Translations under genes and position numbers: made by a program
The notes under the pieces: generated by a model
Told to the model about the DNA's origin: nothing
Seen by the model: the letters and a program-made list of their open reading frames with translations, nothing else
Database searches by the model: none
Shown here: positions 7,764-15,574 of the stretch, piece after piece
Position numbering within the stretch: position 1 is the first letter of the stretch
Layout: each line of letters starts with the position of its first letter
Assembly (NCBI GenBank): GCA_017624025.1
Contig: JAGANY010000061.1
Span: 1-34,336, forward strand
DNA from: Ruminiclostridium sp.
GTDB lineage: Bacteria; Bacillota; Clostridia; Oscillospirales; Ruminococcaceae
Direction of reading: 5' to 3'
Length of the DNA stretch: 34,336 nucleotides

Positions 7764-8282
7764 ATGAAAAAAGCAGTTGATGTAAATAAAAGAACTCTTG
7801 AAATGGAAAAGGAAAACTTTATACAGGCGTGTAAGATATTTCAAAGCTGCAGTCTCGTTCTTAAAATTTTTTGTGCTGTCTTAATAGCCGGACTGTTTGC
7901 ATTAGTAATTCTTGCTCTTGTAAACGGCAAGGAACAAAAAACCGCACTTGCTCTGTTTGTGGGAGGATTCATTTTCCTCGAAACTATAATCGTTTCGATG
8001 AATTTTATTTCCGATATTGCAAAAAAGCTTAAGGACGGCGAAACGCCCTTCCGCTATGATATCGGAGACAAGATAAAGGGCGCGGGTCTTTCCCTTTGCT
8101 CCGGCGGATTTTTAGGATTCTTAGCCACACCCTTTACAAGTGCCTATGACATAGGCTTATTCACTGTGACTTTCTTTGTAGGCTACTGTGGTTTCTGTAT
8201 CGTAGGTGCAGTTGTCATAATGTTCGCATACATTTTCAACTACGGCTGTAAATTACAGCAGGAATCGGATGAAACGGTTTAA
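7764..8282 (+). CDS. DUF2975-type membrane protein (YoaS-like)
   Basis: A small integral membrane protein of 172 residues with four hydrophobic segments. Numbered from the chosen start these lie near residues 30-57, 61-85, 104-125 and 130-160, and a charged N-terminus sits in front. The pattern of four helices and the adjacent small XRE regulator match the DUF2975 family, such as the Bacillus YoaS/YozG pair. Its biochemical role is unknown. The start chosen is the ATG at 7764, preceded by a strong AAGGAGG. The frame is open 16 codons further upstream, but that part has no ribosome site and overlaps a small leader hairpin (about 7731-7745). The regulator gene begins 15 bases after the stop, so the two form one transcript. 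Confidence 0.75.
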   Translation: MKKAVDVNKRTLEMEKENFIQACKIFQSCSLVLKIFCAVLIAGLFALVILALVNGKEQKTALALFVGGFIFLETIIVSMNFISDIAKKLKDGETPFRYDIGDKIKGAGLSLCSGGFLGFLATPFTSAYDIGLFTVTFFVGYCGFCIVGAVVIMFAYIFNYGCKLQQESDETV

Positions 8283-8297
8283 GAAAGGAAGTATGTA

Positions 8298-8513
8298 ATG
8301 ATAATTTCAAGACTTGACCGTGTTATGGCGGACAGGAAAATATCTCTTAACGATTTAGCGGAAAAAGTAGGTATCACCAACGTAAACCTGTCTAAGCTAA
8401 AAACAGGAAAAATAAGTGCTATACGCTTCTCTACCCTTAATGCGATATGCGAGGCACTGGACTGCCAGCCGGGAGATATCCTCGAATACCAGCCCGGGGA
8501 ACAGGAGGAGTAA
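8298..8513 (+). CDS. Small XRE-family HTH regulator (YozG-like)
   Basis: A 71-residue protein that is almost entirely one Cro/CI-type helix-turn-helix domain. The segment SLNDLAEKVGITNVNLSKLK (about 17-36) is the scanning plus recognition helix pair, followed by the usual LNAICEALDCQPGDIL ending. It probably represses its own operon through the TTATCG/CGATAA repeats around 7631-7709 (inference from placement). The ATG at 8298 has an AAAGGA site upstream. It is the last gene before a gene-end repeat that faces the end of metG. Confidence 0.88.
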   Translation: MIISRLDRVMADRKISLNDLAEKVGITNVNLSKLKTGKISAIRFSTLNAICEALDCQPGDILEYQPGEQEE

Positions 8514-8525
8514 AAACAAGCAGAT

Positions 8526-8630
8526 TTTTCAAAGGTGTATTTTCATAGAAGTATTTATGAGTATTACCGAGGGAAACCCTTTTGAAAAAGGGCTTTCCCT
8601 CGGACTCCCTTCCGAAAACTTTCAGTTTAA
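8526..8630 (+). repeat. Gene-end repeat, copy 1 (after the XRE gene)
   Basis: A conserved leader (TTTTCAAAGGTGTATTTT... GTATTTATGAGTATTA) leads into a two-tier hairpin at 8567-8603. The outer stem is 10 bp (CCGAGGGAAA/TTTCCCTCGG), with a single bulged C at 8593, an inner stem of 6 bp (CCCTTT/AAAGGG) and a TGAA tetraloop. A tail CTCCCTTCCGAAAACTTTC follows. The fold is identical to copies 2 and 3, but both stems differ in sequence with matching changes on each side. Confidence 0.8.
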
Positions 8631-8634
8631 ATTA

Positions 8635-8663
8635 AAGAACCACAGGAAAATCCTGTGGTTCTT
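8635..8663. terminator. Bidirectional terminator between XRE gene and metG
   Basis: The arms AAGAACCACAGGA (8635-8647) and TCCTGTGGTTCTT (8651-8663) form a 13-bp stem with a 3-base loop. TTATTTA follows on the plus side and TTAATTT on the minus side. It sits midway between two inverted gene-end repeats and would serve both converging transcripts. Confidence 0.85.
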
Positions 8664-8669
8664 TTATTT

Positions 8670-8770
8670 ATATTAAAAGTCTTTGGAAGAGGGTTCGGGA
8701 GAAAGCCTTTCTTCAGAAAGGTTTCTCCCGATAAATACCTATAAACACTTTTATCAAAATATACCCTTGA
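8670..8770 (-). repeat. Gene-end repeat, copy 2 (after metG)
   Basis: On the minus strand this follows the metG stop. The leader shares TTTTCAAGGGTATATTTT and GTATTTAT with copy 1. The hairpin at 8696-8730 has outer stem CGGGAGAAA/TTTCTCCCG, inner stem CCTTTC/GAAAGG, a TGAA loop and one bulged C. The tail is CCCTCTTCCAAAGACTTTT. The 35-base hairpin is identical to the copy at 34213-34247. Confidence 0.85.
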
Positions 8771-8779
8771 AAATTATGC

Positions 8780-10798
8780 TTATTCTTCTTCGCCGTTTGC
8801 GAACTGGCTGGGGTGTCTTGTGAAGAAGTCAACACGTGGTTCAAGGAACTTAAGCTTATGGTCAGCACCGTTTGTGAATGCACCCATACCGTCAAAAATC
8901 TTGTCCCAGCTCCAGAACGACTTATCGAGCTGTAAATAATCGAGAAGCATCTCTGTACCCTTAGGAGCCATAGGATGAACAAGCACAGCGGCTGTTCTTA
9001 TCATATGGAATACCTGGATAAGAGTCTTTCTTCTTAATTCGTCATCCTCGTTCTTATCCGCATCGCCTAAGTTCTTTACCATATACTTGCTCATCTTTCT
9101 GATGTAGCTGTCAAGAACATAGGTAGCCTGGTGGAACTCGAAACGATACATAAAGCGTTCGTAATCGAGGATTGCCTTTTTAGCGTCAGCAAGAACCTGT
9201 TCATCGATCTCGCCTACAGGCATTACGCCATCATAATGCTTCTGACAAGCATAGAAGCAAGTACGGATAATACGGTTGAATACGTTGGAGAGTAAGAAAC
9301 CGTCCTTTACAACAGGATCGGGCTCGTCGGGGTTTGCGAGAGGGTTAAGAGGCTTCGGCTGGAAGCTTACGCTTCTCTGACCGAGACCTAAGCCGAGATA
9401 ATGCATACGAAGCTGTTCCGCTGTATAGTAATCAAGTAAATCTGCCGCCATAGGAGGCTTTACAGCACCGGAGCTTGAAGCCTTCTTATCGAGGAACAGA
9501 ATATGGTTGTTTGCACAGAGAATGGGCATCTGAAGCTCGCCCTCGGGAGGATCGATAGTATTTTCGCCTTCCTGTAACGCCATAAACATAGCCATTTCAG
9601 CAACGCCGTAGAAATAAATGTTGTCAGCACCGATAAACTGATATACCTGTGCATCCTTTGAACACCAGAAGTCCTTCCATTCGGCCTTGTCTCTGCCCTG
9701 TTTTTCGAGAGCGGCAACAGTAAAGGAGATAGGAGCCCAGAGAGATTCGGGCCATACCCAGATAGTAAGAGGATCTTCGCCCTCAAGAACAGGAGCCTTT
9801 ACACCCCATTCGATATTACCTGTAAGACGGAAAGGAACAAGAGTCTTACCTGTTCTGAAACGGATTCCGTTTGCGGAAAGAACAGCACAGGCTTCGTTCA
9901 TTTCATCAAGAGTTTTGAAAACGATGGTGAAGGAGGGCTTTTTCTTTTCTTCGAGGAATTCGTGAGCAGGCATCTGTGCCTTTACAGCTTCATACTTTTC
10001 CTGTAATTCGTTCTTGATATGAATTACGGGATCCTTTAAGAATTCGTCTATTGTCTTTGAAACAAGCTGGCGTACGTTCTTCTGCTTGGAAATCTTTGCA
10101 ACGTATTCCTTCATAAGCTCGTTATAAGCAGGAAGGTCGAAATACCAGTTGTCAACATTCTTCATTATAGGAGTTTCGCCTGTAAGAGTACTCTTAGGGT
10201 CGATAAGGTTTTCAGGCATATACTGATGTCCGAGGTCGCATTCATCAGCGTAGCCCTTTTCGGATGTACAGCCGTCAACGGGACACTTGCCGATAACCTG
10301 TCTGCCGTTTAAGAAACAGCCCGCCTTTTCGTCATAGAACTGCTTTGTGCTGATCTTTCTGAGCTTTCCGTTTTCATAAAGCTTGCGGATAAACTTATCC
10401 GAAACCATATCGTGAATCTCAGCAGTTCTGCCGAGACCGGAAGCGCCGAAAATGTTAAGGCTTATCATATAGTCATCAAGAGTCTGCTTCTGTGCGAGGT
10501 GGTTTCTTTCAACGTAATCCTGGATTGTGCCTTCGAAGCCCTGTTCCGCACAAGCCTTGCGGTAGCCTTCTGCAATAGGAGAGCCGTAGCAGTCTGTACC
10601 GGAAACAAAGATTACATTTTCATCGCCTAAACGGTCACGTAAAAATCTTGCATATACGTCAGCAAACACGAACACACCGCCGATATGACCGAAATGAAGA
10701 GTCTTGTTACCGTAGGGCATACCGCCTGTGATAACAGCTCTTTTCGGGAATTCGGGACGGGGAATTTCGTGCTTCACAAATTCTTTCTTGTCGCTCAT
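8780..10798 (-). CDS. metG: Methionyl-tRNA synthetase (atypical KMSKS region)
   Basis: Charges tRNA-Met with methionine in the cytoplasm. Of 672 residues, the N-terminal class I catalytic domain shows the HIGH-type motif HFGH (35-38) with the preceding GGMPYGNKTLHF. A zinc-knuckle-like segment (CPVDGC ... CDLGH, about 170-200) is present; its last ligand would be His rather than Cys. The WVWPESLWAP and FIGADNIYFYGV blocks fit MetRS, and a helical anticodon-binding region ends the protein. The KMSKS loop is unusual: the expected place reads KKASSSG (438-444). About 60 residues around 265-325 look like an insertion before the EWGVKAP segment. No C-terminal tRNA-binding EMAP domain is visible. 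It lies 21 bases after gltX in the same operon; AAAGGA precedes the ATG. It could be a divergent second MetRS. Confidence 0.85.
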   Translation of the reverse strand: MSDKKEFVKHEIPRPEFPKRAVITGGMPYGNKTLHFGHIGGVFVFADVYARFLRDRLGDENVIFVSGTDCYGSPIAEGYRKACAEQGFEGTIQDYVERNHLAQKQTLDDYMISLNIFGASGLGRTAEIHDMVSDKFIRKLYENGKLRKISTKQFYDEKAGCFLNGRQVIGKCPVDGCTSEKGYADECDLGHQYMPENLIDPKSTLTGETPIMKNVDNWYFDLPAYNELMKEYVAKISKQKNVRQLVSKTIDEFLKDPVIHIKNELQEKYEAVKAQMPAHEFLEEKKKPSFTIVFKTLDEMNEACAVLSANGIRFRTGKTLVPFRLTGNIEWGVKAPVLEGEDPLTIWVWPESLWAPISFTVAALEKQGRDKAEWKDFWCSKDAQVYQFIGADNIYFYGVAEMAMFMALQEGENTIDPPEGELQMPILCANNHILFLDKKASSSGAVKPPMAADLLDYYTAEQLRMHYLGLGLGQRSVSFQPKPLNPLANPDEPDPVVKDGFLLSNVFNRIIRTCFYACQKHYDGVMPVGEIDEQVLADAKKAILDYERFMYRFEFHQATYVLDSYIRKMSKYMVKNLGDADKNEDDELRRKTLIQVFHMIRTAAVLVHPMAPKGTEMLLDYLQLDKSFWSWDKIFDGMGAFTNGADHKLKFLEPRVDFFTRHPSQFANGEEE

Positions 10799-10819
10799 TT
10801 TTCTTTTGTCCTTTCAGTT

Positions 10820-12271
10820 TTAGTTAAGTTTAGAAAGGCTCTTTTTAAGTCTTTCAAGAGATTCTTCTTTTCCGAGAACAGCCATAAGCTCTGTTGCTCC
10901 GCCGGGAGTTACAGCCATACCGGAAACGCCGATTCTTATAATCCACATTACAGCTCCCGCCTTTATTTCCTTGGCTTCAGCAAAAGCCTTAAGCTCAGCA
11001 AATAATGTGTCGTTGTTCCAGTCGGAAATACCTTCGATAACAGGGATTGCCGCTTCTAAAACTTCCTTCGCCATTTCGATTGTAGTCTTGTTTTTCTTGT
11101 TTACGAAAAGCTCATTGTCATATTCGGGGAGAGAAGCAACAAAAGCAGCCTTTTCGTTTACTTCGGGGAAGGTAGAAATTCTTGTCTGTACCATAGCCGC
11201 AAGCTTTTCATCATCAGCGAATGCCTTTAATTCATCGTTATAGTAAGGCTTTGCCATTTCCATAAACTTTTCTAAGGAAAGCTTCTTTATATAATTGCTG
11301 TTGAACCATAAAAGCTTTTCATAGTCGAATACGGAAGGAGACTTGCTGATACCCTCGAGGGAGAATACCTTTTCGAGCTCTTCGATAGTAAAGAATTCTT
11401 CGTTTGTATCCTTGGGACACCAGCCTGTGAATGCCATATAGTTGATAATAGCTTCAGGAAGATAACCGTTCTTTACAAGTTCCTGGAAGCTTACAGAACC
11501 GTGACGCTTTGAAAGCTTGCTTGTTGAACCGTCCTCGTTCTTACCCATAATGAGAGGTAAATGACAGTAAGTAGGTCTTTCCCAGCCGAATGCGTCATAT
11601 AAAAGCACGTACTTCGGAGTAGAGGTAAGGTATTCACAGCCTCTTACTACGTGTGTTACGCCCATTAAATAGTCGTCGATAACGTGGCAGAAATTATATG
11701 TGGGGAAGCCGTCAGCCTTTATTAAGATCTGATCCTGCATCTCGCTGTTTTCGATTTCGATATGACCGAAAACTACGTCATCATATCCTGTGCTGCCCTC
11801 TAAAGGCATCTTCTGACGGATTACAAAGGGCATACCCGCCGCAAGATTCTTTTCAACCTCTTCCTTGGGTAAATCACGGCAATGACGGTCATAGCCCGCA
11901 CCGATTTCTCCGTCCTCGTGAAGCTTGTCGAGTCTTTCCTTGGTACAGAAGCAGTAATATGCGTAGCCCTTTTCAACGAGCTGCTTTGCGTATTTCATAT
12001 ATATACCCTTACGCTCGCTCTGGATATAGGGTCCGTTGGGACCGCCGATATCGGGGCCTTCGTCGTGCTGTAAGCCTGTCATCTTAAGAGTGCTGTAAAT
12101 AACGTCTGTAGCACCCTCAACGTAACGTTCCTGGTCAGTATCCTCAATACGGAGAATAAATTTTCCGTTGTATGCCTTAGCGAGAAGATAAGCGTAAAGA
12201 GCTGTTCTTAAATTTCCGATATGCATAAACCCTGTAGGGCTGGGAGCAAATCGTGTTACAAAATCTGCCAT
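10820..12271 (-). CDS. gltX: Glutamyl-tRNA synthetase
   Basis: A class I synthetase that attaches glutamate to tRNA-Glu, and in many Firmicutes also to tRNA-Gln for later amidation. The 483-residue length is usual for the family. It opens with the signature RFAPSPTGFMHIGN (HIGH-type HIGN at 17-20) and RIEDTDQER. The second motif, KLSKRHG (about 252-258), replaces KMSKS as normal for GluRS. The C-terminal helical anticodon-binding part is complete. A consensus promoter lies 45-75 bases upstream and metG follows in the same transcript. No T-box leader is visible, as the untranslated leader is only about 40 bases. Confidence 0.96.
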   Translation of the reverse strand: MADFVTRFAPSPTGFMHIGNLRTALYAYLLAKAYNGKFILRIEDTDQERYVEGATDVIYSTLKMTGLQHDEGPDIGGPNGPYIQSERKGIYMKYAKQLVEKGYAYYCFCTKERLDKLHEDGEIGAGYDRHCRDLPKEEVEKNLAAGMPFVIRQKMPLEGSTGYDDVVFGHIEIENSEMQDQILIKADGFPTYNFCHVIDDYLMGVTHVVRGCEYLTSTPKYVLLYDAFGWERPTYCHLPLIMGKNEDGSTSKLSKRHGSVSFQELVKNGYLPEAIINYMAFTGWCPKDTNEEFFTIEELEKVFSLEGISKSPSVFDYEKLLWFNSNYIKKLSLEKFMEMAKPYYNDELKAFADDEKLAAMVQTRISTFPEVNEKAAFVASLPEYDNELFVNKKNKTTIEMAKEVLEAAIPVIEGISDWNNDTLFAELKAFAEAKEIKAGAVMWIIRIGVSGMAVTPGGATELMAVLGKEESLERLKKSLSKLN

Positions 12272-12316
12272 TTTTATATATTCCTTTCCTTATTTGTTCG
12301 CAATAATACAGAATAT

Positions 12317-12345
12317 ATTATATATAAAAACAGCGGATTTGTCAA
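12317..12345 (-). promoter_or_regulatory. Promoter of gltX-metG
   Basis: TTGACA (12345-12340), 17 bases, TATAAT (12322-12317) on the minus strand, both consensus. It follows directly after the terminator of the LRR lipoprotein gene. Confidence 0.88.
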
Positions 12346-12363
12346 GGTAAATAAAAGAAAAAG

Positions 12364-12392
12364 AGAAGCCGTTCTTTTACAACAGCTTCTCA
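12364..12392 (-). terminator. Terminator of the LRR lipoprotein gene
   Basis: On the minus strand the stem GAGAAGCTGTT/AACGGCTTCTC (11 bp, one T-G pair) closes the loop GTAAAAG and is followed by TTTTTCTTTT. It starts 4 bases after the stop codon. Confidence 0.9.
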
Positions 12393-12396
12393 GCTT

Positions 12397-14169
12397 TTAC
12401 CTGTATATTACCTCACATCTGTCGTTTTTAAAATAGTAATCCGCCTTACTTTCCGCACTGCAGTAAACAGTACAGCTTTCGGTCATTCCGTAAAAACTGC
12501 CTTTTCCGAAATACTCAACGGTATTCGGAACAATAATTGTTTTTATCGAGTTGGTTTCATAACAGAAATAATCGGGGATAGTTTCCCTTCCCGATTCGAT
12601 TTTTACTGTCTCAAGATCAGTACAGTATGCAAAATTATATACCCCTATCTCCTCAATATAAGGCTTAAGAGTTATTTCTTCTATGCAAAAGCTTTCCATA
12701 AAGGCTCTGTCGCCTATATACCTTAAATTATCGGGAAAATCGAATTCAAGTATATTTGTACGCCAAAAGGCTTCTTCTCCTATATATTCCACAGTATCGG
12801 GAAGCTCTATATACTGAGCGAAGGAGTGGTGAAAGGAATCATCGATAGATTGTGAAAAAGCTTTCGGTGCAACCGCAACAACACCCTCTGGAATAGTGTA
12901 GCTTTTATGATTTGAACTGCAATATACTACAACACCGTTTACTATTACTACACCGTAATGTTCATCTGCCCATTTAGAACCCTTTAAAGCATACTGTCCG
13001 AAAAAGCTGAGTTTTTCATTAAAAACGATTTCCTCTAAAGAAATACATTCTCTGAAAGCCTGGCTTCCGAGGTGTTTTAAATTCTCGGGCATAGTAAGCT
13101 TCTTAATCGAACTCATATACATACATCCGTTAGGTCCGATATATTCAACACTGTCGGGTAAATTAAGTTCTTCAAGGCTTTCCATACCCGATAAAGCGTC
13201 ACCGCCGATATACTTTAGGCTGTCGGGAAGTATAAGCTTTTTTACCTTTTCCATTCCCGAAAAAACTCCCGAACCGAGCATAGTTATTCCCTCGGGGACC
13301 TCTAAGACTTCCGAATTTTTATCTCCGCCGTATTTATAAATAACCTTACCGAAAATTACCGTTTCATTGCAGTTATTTATACGTGCATCAAAGGGCGTGC
13401 GGAAAAAAGCACCTTCTCCTATAAATTCAAGTTCTTCGGAAGCAGTAAATTCCGAAAGGCTTTTACAGCCCTCATCAAGAGAATTATCAAAAGCACAATG
13501 TCCTATCTTCTTTCCCGAAAGCATTTCTACAGTTTCAAGACTTATGCATCTTTCAAAAGCATAATCGCCTATATCTCCCGAAGCTACAACCTTTTTAAGA
13601 GCATTACAATCTCTGAACGCTCTTTCTTCCATATTTCCGTAAACAACTGCCTCTTCGAGAAGCTCACATTCAGCAAAGGCTTCTTCTCCGATAACAGCCA
13701 TAGTTTCCGGCAGAATTACCGAAGTTATTTCCGTTTCATCAAACGCCCAGGCAGAAATTTCCGTCACGGGAACATTGTCTATTTCTGACGGTATAACAAG
13801 AACTCCCGAAACGCCTTCATTTTTATAACCATCACCTGTGCATACAGCGTGGTCACTGTAAATGTTATAATATATGCCGTCTTTTTTAACCGACTTCGGC
13901 TTTTCGCCTTCCTCTTCTTCGGTAAAATACTTTTCAGTGATATAGTAATGCTCAGGTGAGTTACCGAAAACATATATTTCAGGCTCGCCCTCATCATATA
14001 CCCACTTTTCAAACAGCTCTTCCTTTGATGATTTTGTTGTTGTCGGGGATGTGACAGAGGATGAAGAAACACTTTCGGCTGCCTTTGTTTTCTTCATAAT
14101 ACCGCATCCCGATGTAATTAAAATCAAAGCCGTAGAAACAGCAATACATCCTGTTTTTTTAAATTTCAC
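12397..14169 (-). CDS. BspA-like leucine-rich-repeat surface lipoprotein
   Basis: A 590-residue exported lipoprotein. Residues 1-22 form a signal peptide ending in ITSGC (Cys22), followed by a Ser/Thr-rich linker and an acidic segment. From about residue 110 to the end it consists of LRR_5/BspA-type units of the form IGEEAFAECELLEE, IGDYAFERCISLET, IGGDALSGMESLEE, LGSQAFRECISLEE and IGEEAFWRTNILEF, about a dozen in all. Such repeats usually serve in adhesion or protein binding; the ligand is unknown. The frame is open from a TTG at 14184, but GGAGGGG (14180-14174) places the real start at the GTG at 14169. It is a single-gene unit with its own promoter and terminator. Confidence 0.85.
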   Translation of the reverse strand: MKFKKTGCIAVSTALILITSGCGIMKKTKAAESVSSSSVTSPTTTKSSKEELFEKWVYDEGEPEIYVFGNSPEHYYITEKYFTEEEEGEKPKSVKKDGIYYNIYSDHAVCTGDGYKNEGVSGVLVIPSEIDNVPVTEISAWAFDETEITSVILPETMAVIGEEAFAECELLEEAVVYGNMEERAFRDCNALKKVVASGDIGDYAFERCISLETVEMLSGKKIGHCAFDNSLDEGCKSLSEFTASEELEFIGEGAFFRTPFDARINNCNETVIFGKVIYKYGGDKNSEVLEVPEGITMLGSGVFSGMEKVKKLILPDSLKYIGGDALSGMESLEELNLPDSVEYIGPNGCMYMSSIKKLTMPENLKHLGSQAFRECISLEEIVFNEKLSFFGQYALKGSKWADEHYGVVIVNGVVVYCSSNHKSYTIPEGVVAVAPKAFSQSIDDSFHHSFAQYIELPDTVEYIGEEAFWRTNILEFDFPDNLRYIGDRAFMESFCIEEITLKPYIEEIGVYNFAYCTDLETVKIESGRETIPDYFCYETNSIKTIIVPNTVEYFGKGSFYGMTESCTVYCSAESKADYYFKNDRCEVIYR

Positions 14170-14204
14170 TTTTCCCCTCCGCAATTATAATCTGAAGTGA
14201 GTAT

Positions 14205-14233
14205 ATTATATAAAAAATTGCTCACATTGTCAA
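14205..14233 (-). promoter_or_regulatory. Promoter of the LRR lipoprotein gene
   Basis: TTGACA (14233-14228), 17 bases, TATAAT (14210-14205) on the minus strand. It begins 16 bases after the terminator of the upstream exchanger gene. Confidence 0.9.
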
Positions 14234-14244
14234 GGCAACAGACA

Positions 14245-14277
14245 TAAAAAACCGCACAAGGCTTTCCCTGTGCGGTT
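14245..14277 (-). terminator. Terminator of the cation exchanger gene
   Basis: On the minus strand AACCGCACA/TGTGCGGTT (9 bp, extended by GG/CC) is followed by TTTTT. It lies 8 bases after the stop codon at 14285. Confidence 0.9.
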
Positions 14278-14284
14278 AAGTTAT

Positions 14285-15223
14285 TTACTGCATAATGAGA
14301 TATACGAAATATGCGGCATATCCGAGAAGCATCACAATACCCCAGGGGCGTGTAAGCTTCTTAGACTTCGCAACGCTTACCCAGAGGAGAATGCCCGCTG
14401 CAAGAGCGATAAGGGTATCGATAACGAAGTTGGGTTCGAATGCTACAGGAATAATAAGTGCACTTGTGCCGATTACGAAAAGGATATTGAAGATGTTGCT
14501 TCCTACGATATTACCGATAGCAATATCAGCGTTACCCTTTCTTGCAGCAGTTACCGATGTTACAAGCTCGGGAAGAGATGTACCGAGAGCTACTATTGTA
14601 AGACCGATAAATCGGTCGCTTAAGCCGATTATCTTCGCGAGTGCGGTAGCGGCGTCAACGGCGATATTACTGCCCCAAACTACAATCACAAGACCTGCCA
14701 CAAGTCCTAAAATAAGCTTCCATACCTTTGCGTCCTTGTTGGGTGCTTCTTCTTCCGACTGATTGCCCTTCTTTGCGAGAACAAAGAGATATGTGAGATA
14801 TGCAATAAAGAATATCCAGAGGATTATGCCCTCAACTCTCGAAATGCTGTTACCGCTCATTCCGAGGACTATTGTAAGAATTGTTATAACGAGCATAAAA
14901 GGAATTTCATAGCGTATCGTCGATTTCTGTACAGCAACAGCTGTTATAACGCCTGTAATACCGAGAATAATAAGAATGTTGAGAATGTTGCTTCCGACAA
15001 CGTTACCTACGGTAATACCTGCATTACCATCGAGAGCAGCTGTAACGCTTACCGCAGCTTCAGGAAGACTGGTACCCATAGCTACAATTGTAAGACCCAC
15101 AACAAGCTGCGGTACACCAAGCTTAGAAGCAATACCCGAAGCCCCGTCAACGAACCAGTCTGCACCCTTTATAAGCATTACAAAGCCTAAAACGAGGAGA
15201 CCTACCTGTAAAAGAATTTCCAT
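14285..15223 (-). CDS. Calcium/cation:sodium antiporter (CaCA family, YrbG-like)
   Basis: An inner-membrane exchanger of 312 residues with about ten hydrophobic segments in two homologous halves. Each half carries the alpha-repeat signature. The first has AMGTSLPEAAVSVTAAL followed by VGNVVGSNILNIL; the second has ALGTSLPELVTSVTAA followed by IGNIVGSNIFNIL. The conserved Glu of each SLPE binds the cation in this superfamily. The upstream yybP-ykoY leader suggests the real job includes Mn2+ export, perhaps beside Ca2+ (inference). The frame is open 20 codons upstream into the leader terminator. The ATG at 15223, with GGAGGT at 15236-15231, is therefore the start. Confidence 0.93.
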   Translation of the reverse strand: MEILLQVGLLVLGFVMLIKGADWFVDGASGIASKLGVPQLVVGLTIVAMGTSLPEAAVSVTAALDGNAGITVGNVVGSNILNILIILGITGVITAVAVQKSTIRYEIPFMLVITILTIVLGMSGNSISRVEGIILWIFFIAYLTYLFVLAKKGNQSEEEAPNKDAKVWKLILGLVAGLVIVVWGSNIAVDAATALAKIIGLSDRFIGLTIVALGTSLPELVTSVTAARKGNADIAIGNIVGSNIFNILFVIGTSALIIPVAFEPNFVIDTLIALAAGILLWVSVAKSKKLTRPWGIVMLLGYAAYFVYLIMQ

Positions 15224-15257
15224 ACAAAAAACCTCCGTAAATTTTCTTGTATGCAAT

Positions 15258-15310
15258 AAAAAAAGACATTTATTGCATACCACGCCTGAGCGTTATGCAA
15301 TAAAAGTCTT
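15258..15310 (-). terminator. Riboswitch expression-platform terminator
   Basis: In the minus-strand leader a long stem (roughly AAGACTTTTATTGCATA with TATGCAATAAATGTCTT, plus CGC/GCG at the tip) is followed by seven U residues (15264-15258). Its 5' arm contains CTTTTATTG (15306-15298), which also forms P1 of the aptamer. Aptamer folding and termination therefore exclude each other. Confidence 0.85.
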
Positions 15311-15402
15311 GCGTTCGGTATAAAACCTATGTACGGAACGGGCGATTAAGCCGTATTGACGTCACCGTACCCCGAAATTCTCGGTGCTACTCCCTTTTAT
15401 TG
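15298..15402 (-). promoter_or_regulatory. yybP-ykoY (Mn2+-sensing) riboswitch aptamer
   Basis: The minus-strand leader opens with CAATAAAAGGGAGTAGC and ends with GCAAGACTTTTATTG. CAATAAAAG (15402-15394) pairs perfectly with CTTTTATTG (15306-15298) as P1. The GGGAGTAG box near the 5' end and the GCAAGAC box near the 3' end are hallmarks of the yybP-ykoY class, with variable hairpins between. This class binds Mn2+ and often controls cation exporters. Binding would hold P1, sequester the terminator arm and switch the exchanger gene on. The assignment is by motif and context; no covariance-model search was run. Confidence 0.85.
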
Positions 15403-15424
15403 GAATAATAAATATTACTTTAAT

Positions 15425-15453
15425 ATTATATTAATTCAATCCGTAAAAGTCAA
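15425..15453 (-). promoter_or_regulatory. Promoter of the riboswitch-exchanger transcript
   Basis: TTGACT (15453-15448), 17 bases, TATAAT (15430-15425) on the minus strand. The start near 15418 lies about 16 bases before the aptamer P1 strand. Confidence 0.85.
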
Positions 15454-15530
15454 TTGATTGTAGGATTTCTTTACCAAATCTTAAATATTTTTTAATATTT
15501 CCTTATTCTCCTCCGAAACGCTTAAAATAA

Positions 15531-15564
15531 AAGACCCATAGGATAATATCATCCTATGAGTCTT
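15531..15564 (-). terminator. Terminator of the glgP-amylase operon
   Basis: On the minus strand AAGACTCATAGGAT pairs with ATCCTATGGGTCTT (14 bp including a T-G pair) around a 6-base loop, then TTATTTT. It lies 10 bases after the amylase stop. The stem sequence resembles the terminator at 34279-34310 (AAGACC.ATAGGAT). Confidence 0.9.
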
Positions 15565-15574
15565 GGAAATTATA

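Noticed and set aside
14295..14762. 155-codon plus-strand open frame opposite the exchanger
   Set aside because: It is a shadow of the two-repeat exchanger gene, whose GTSLPE and VGSN motifs define the coding strand.
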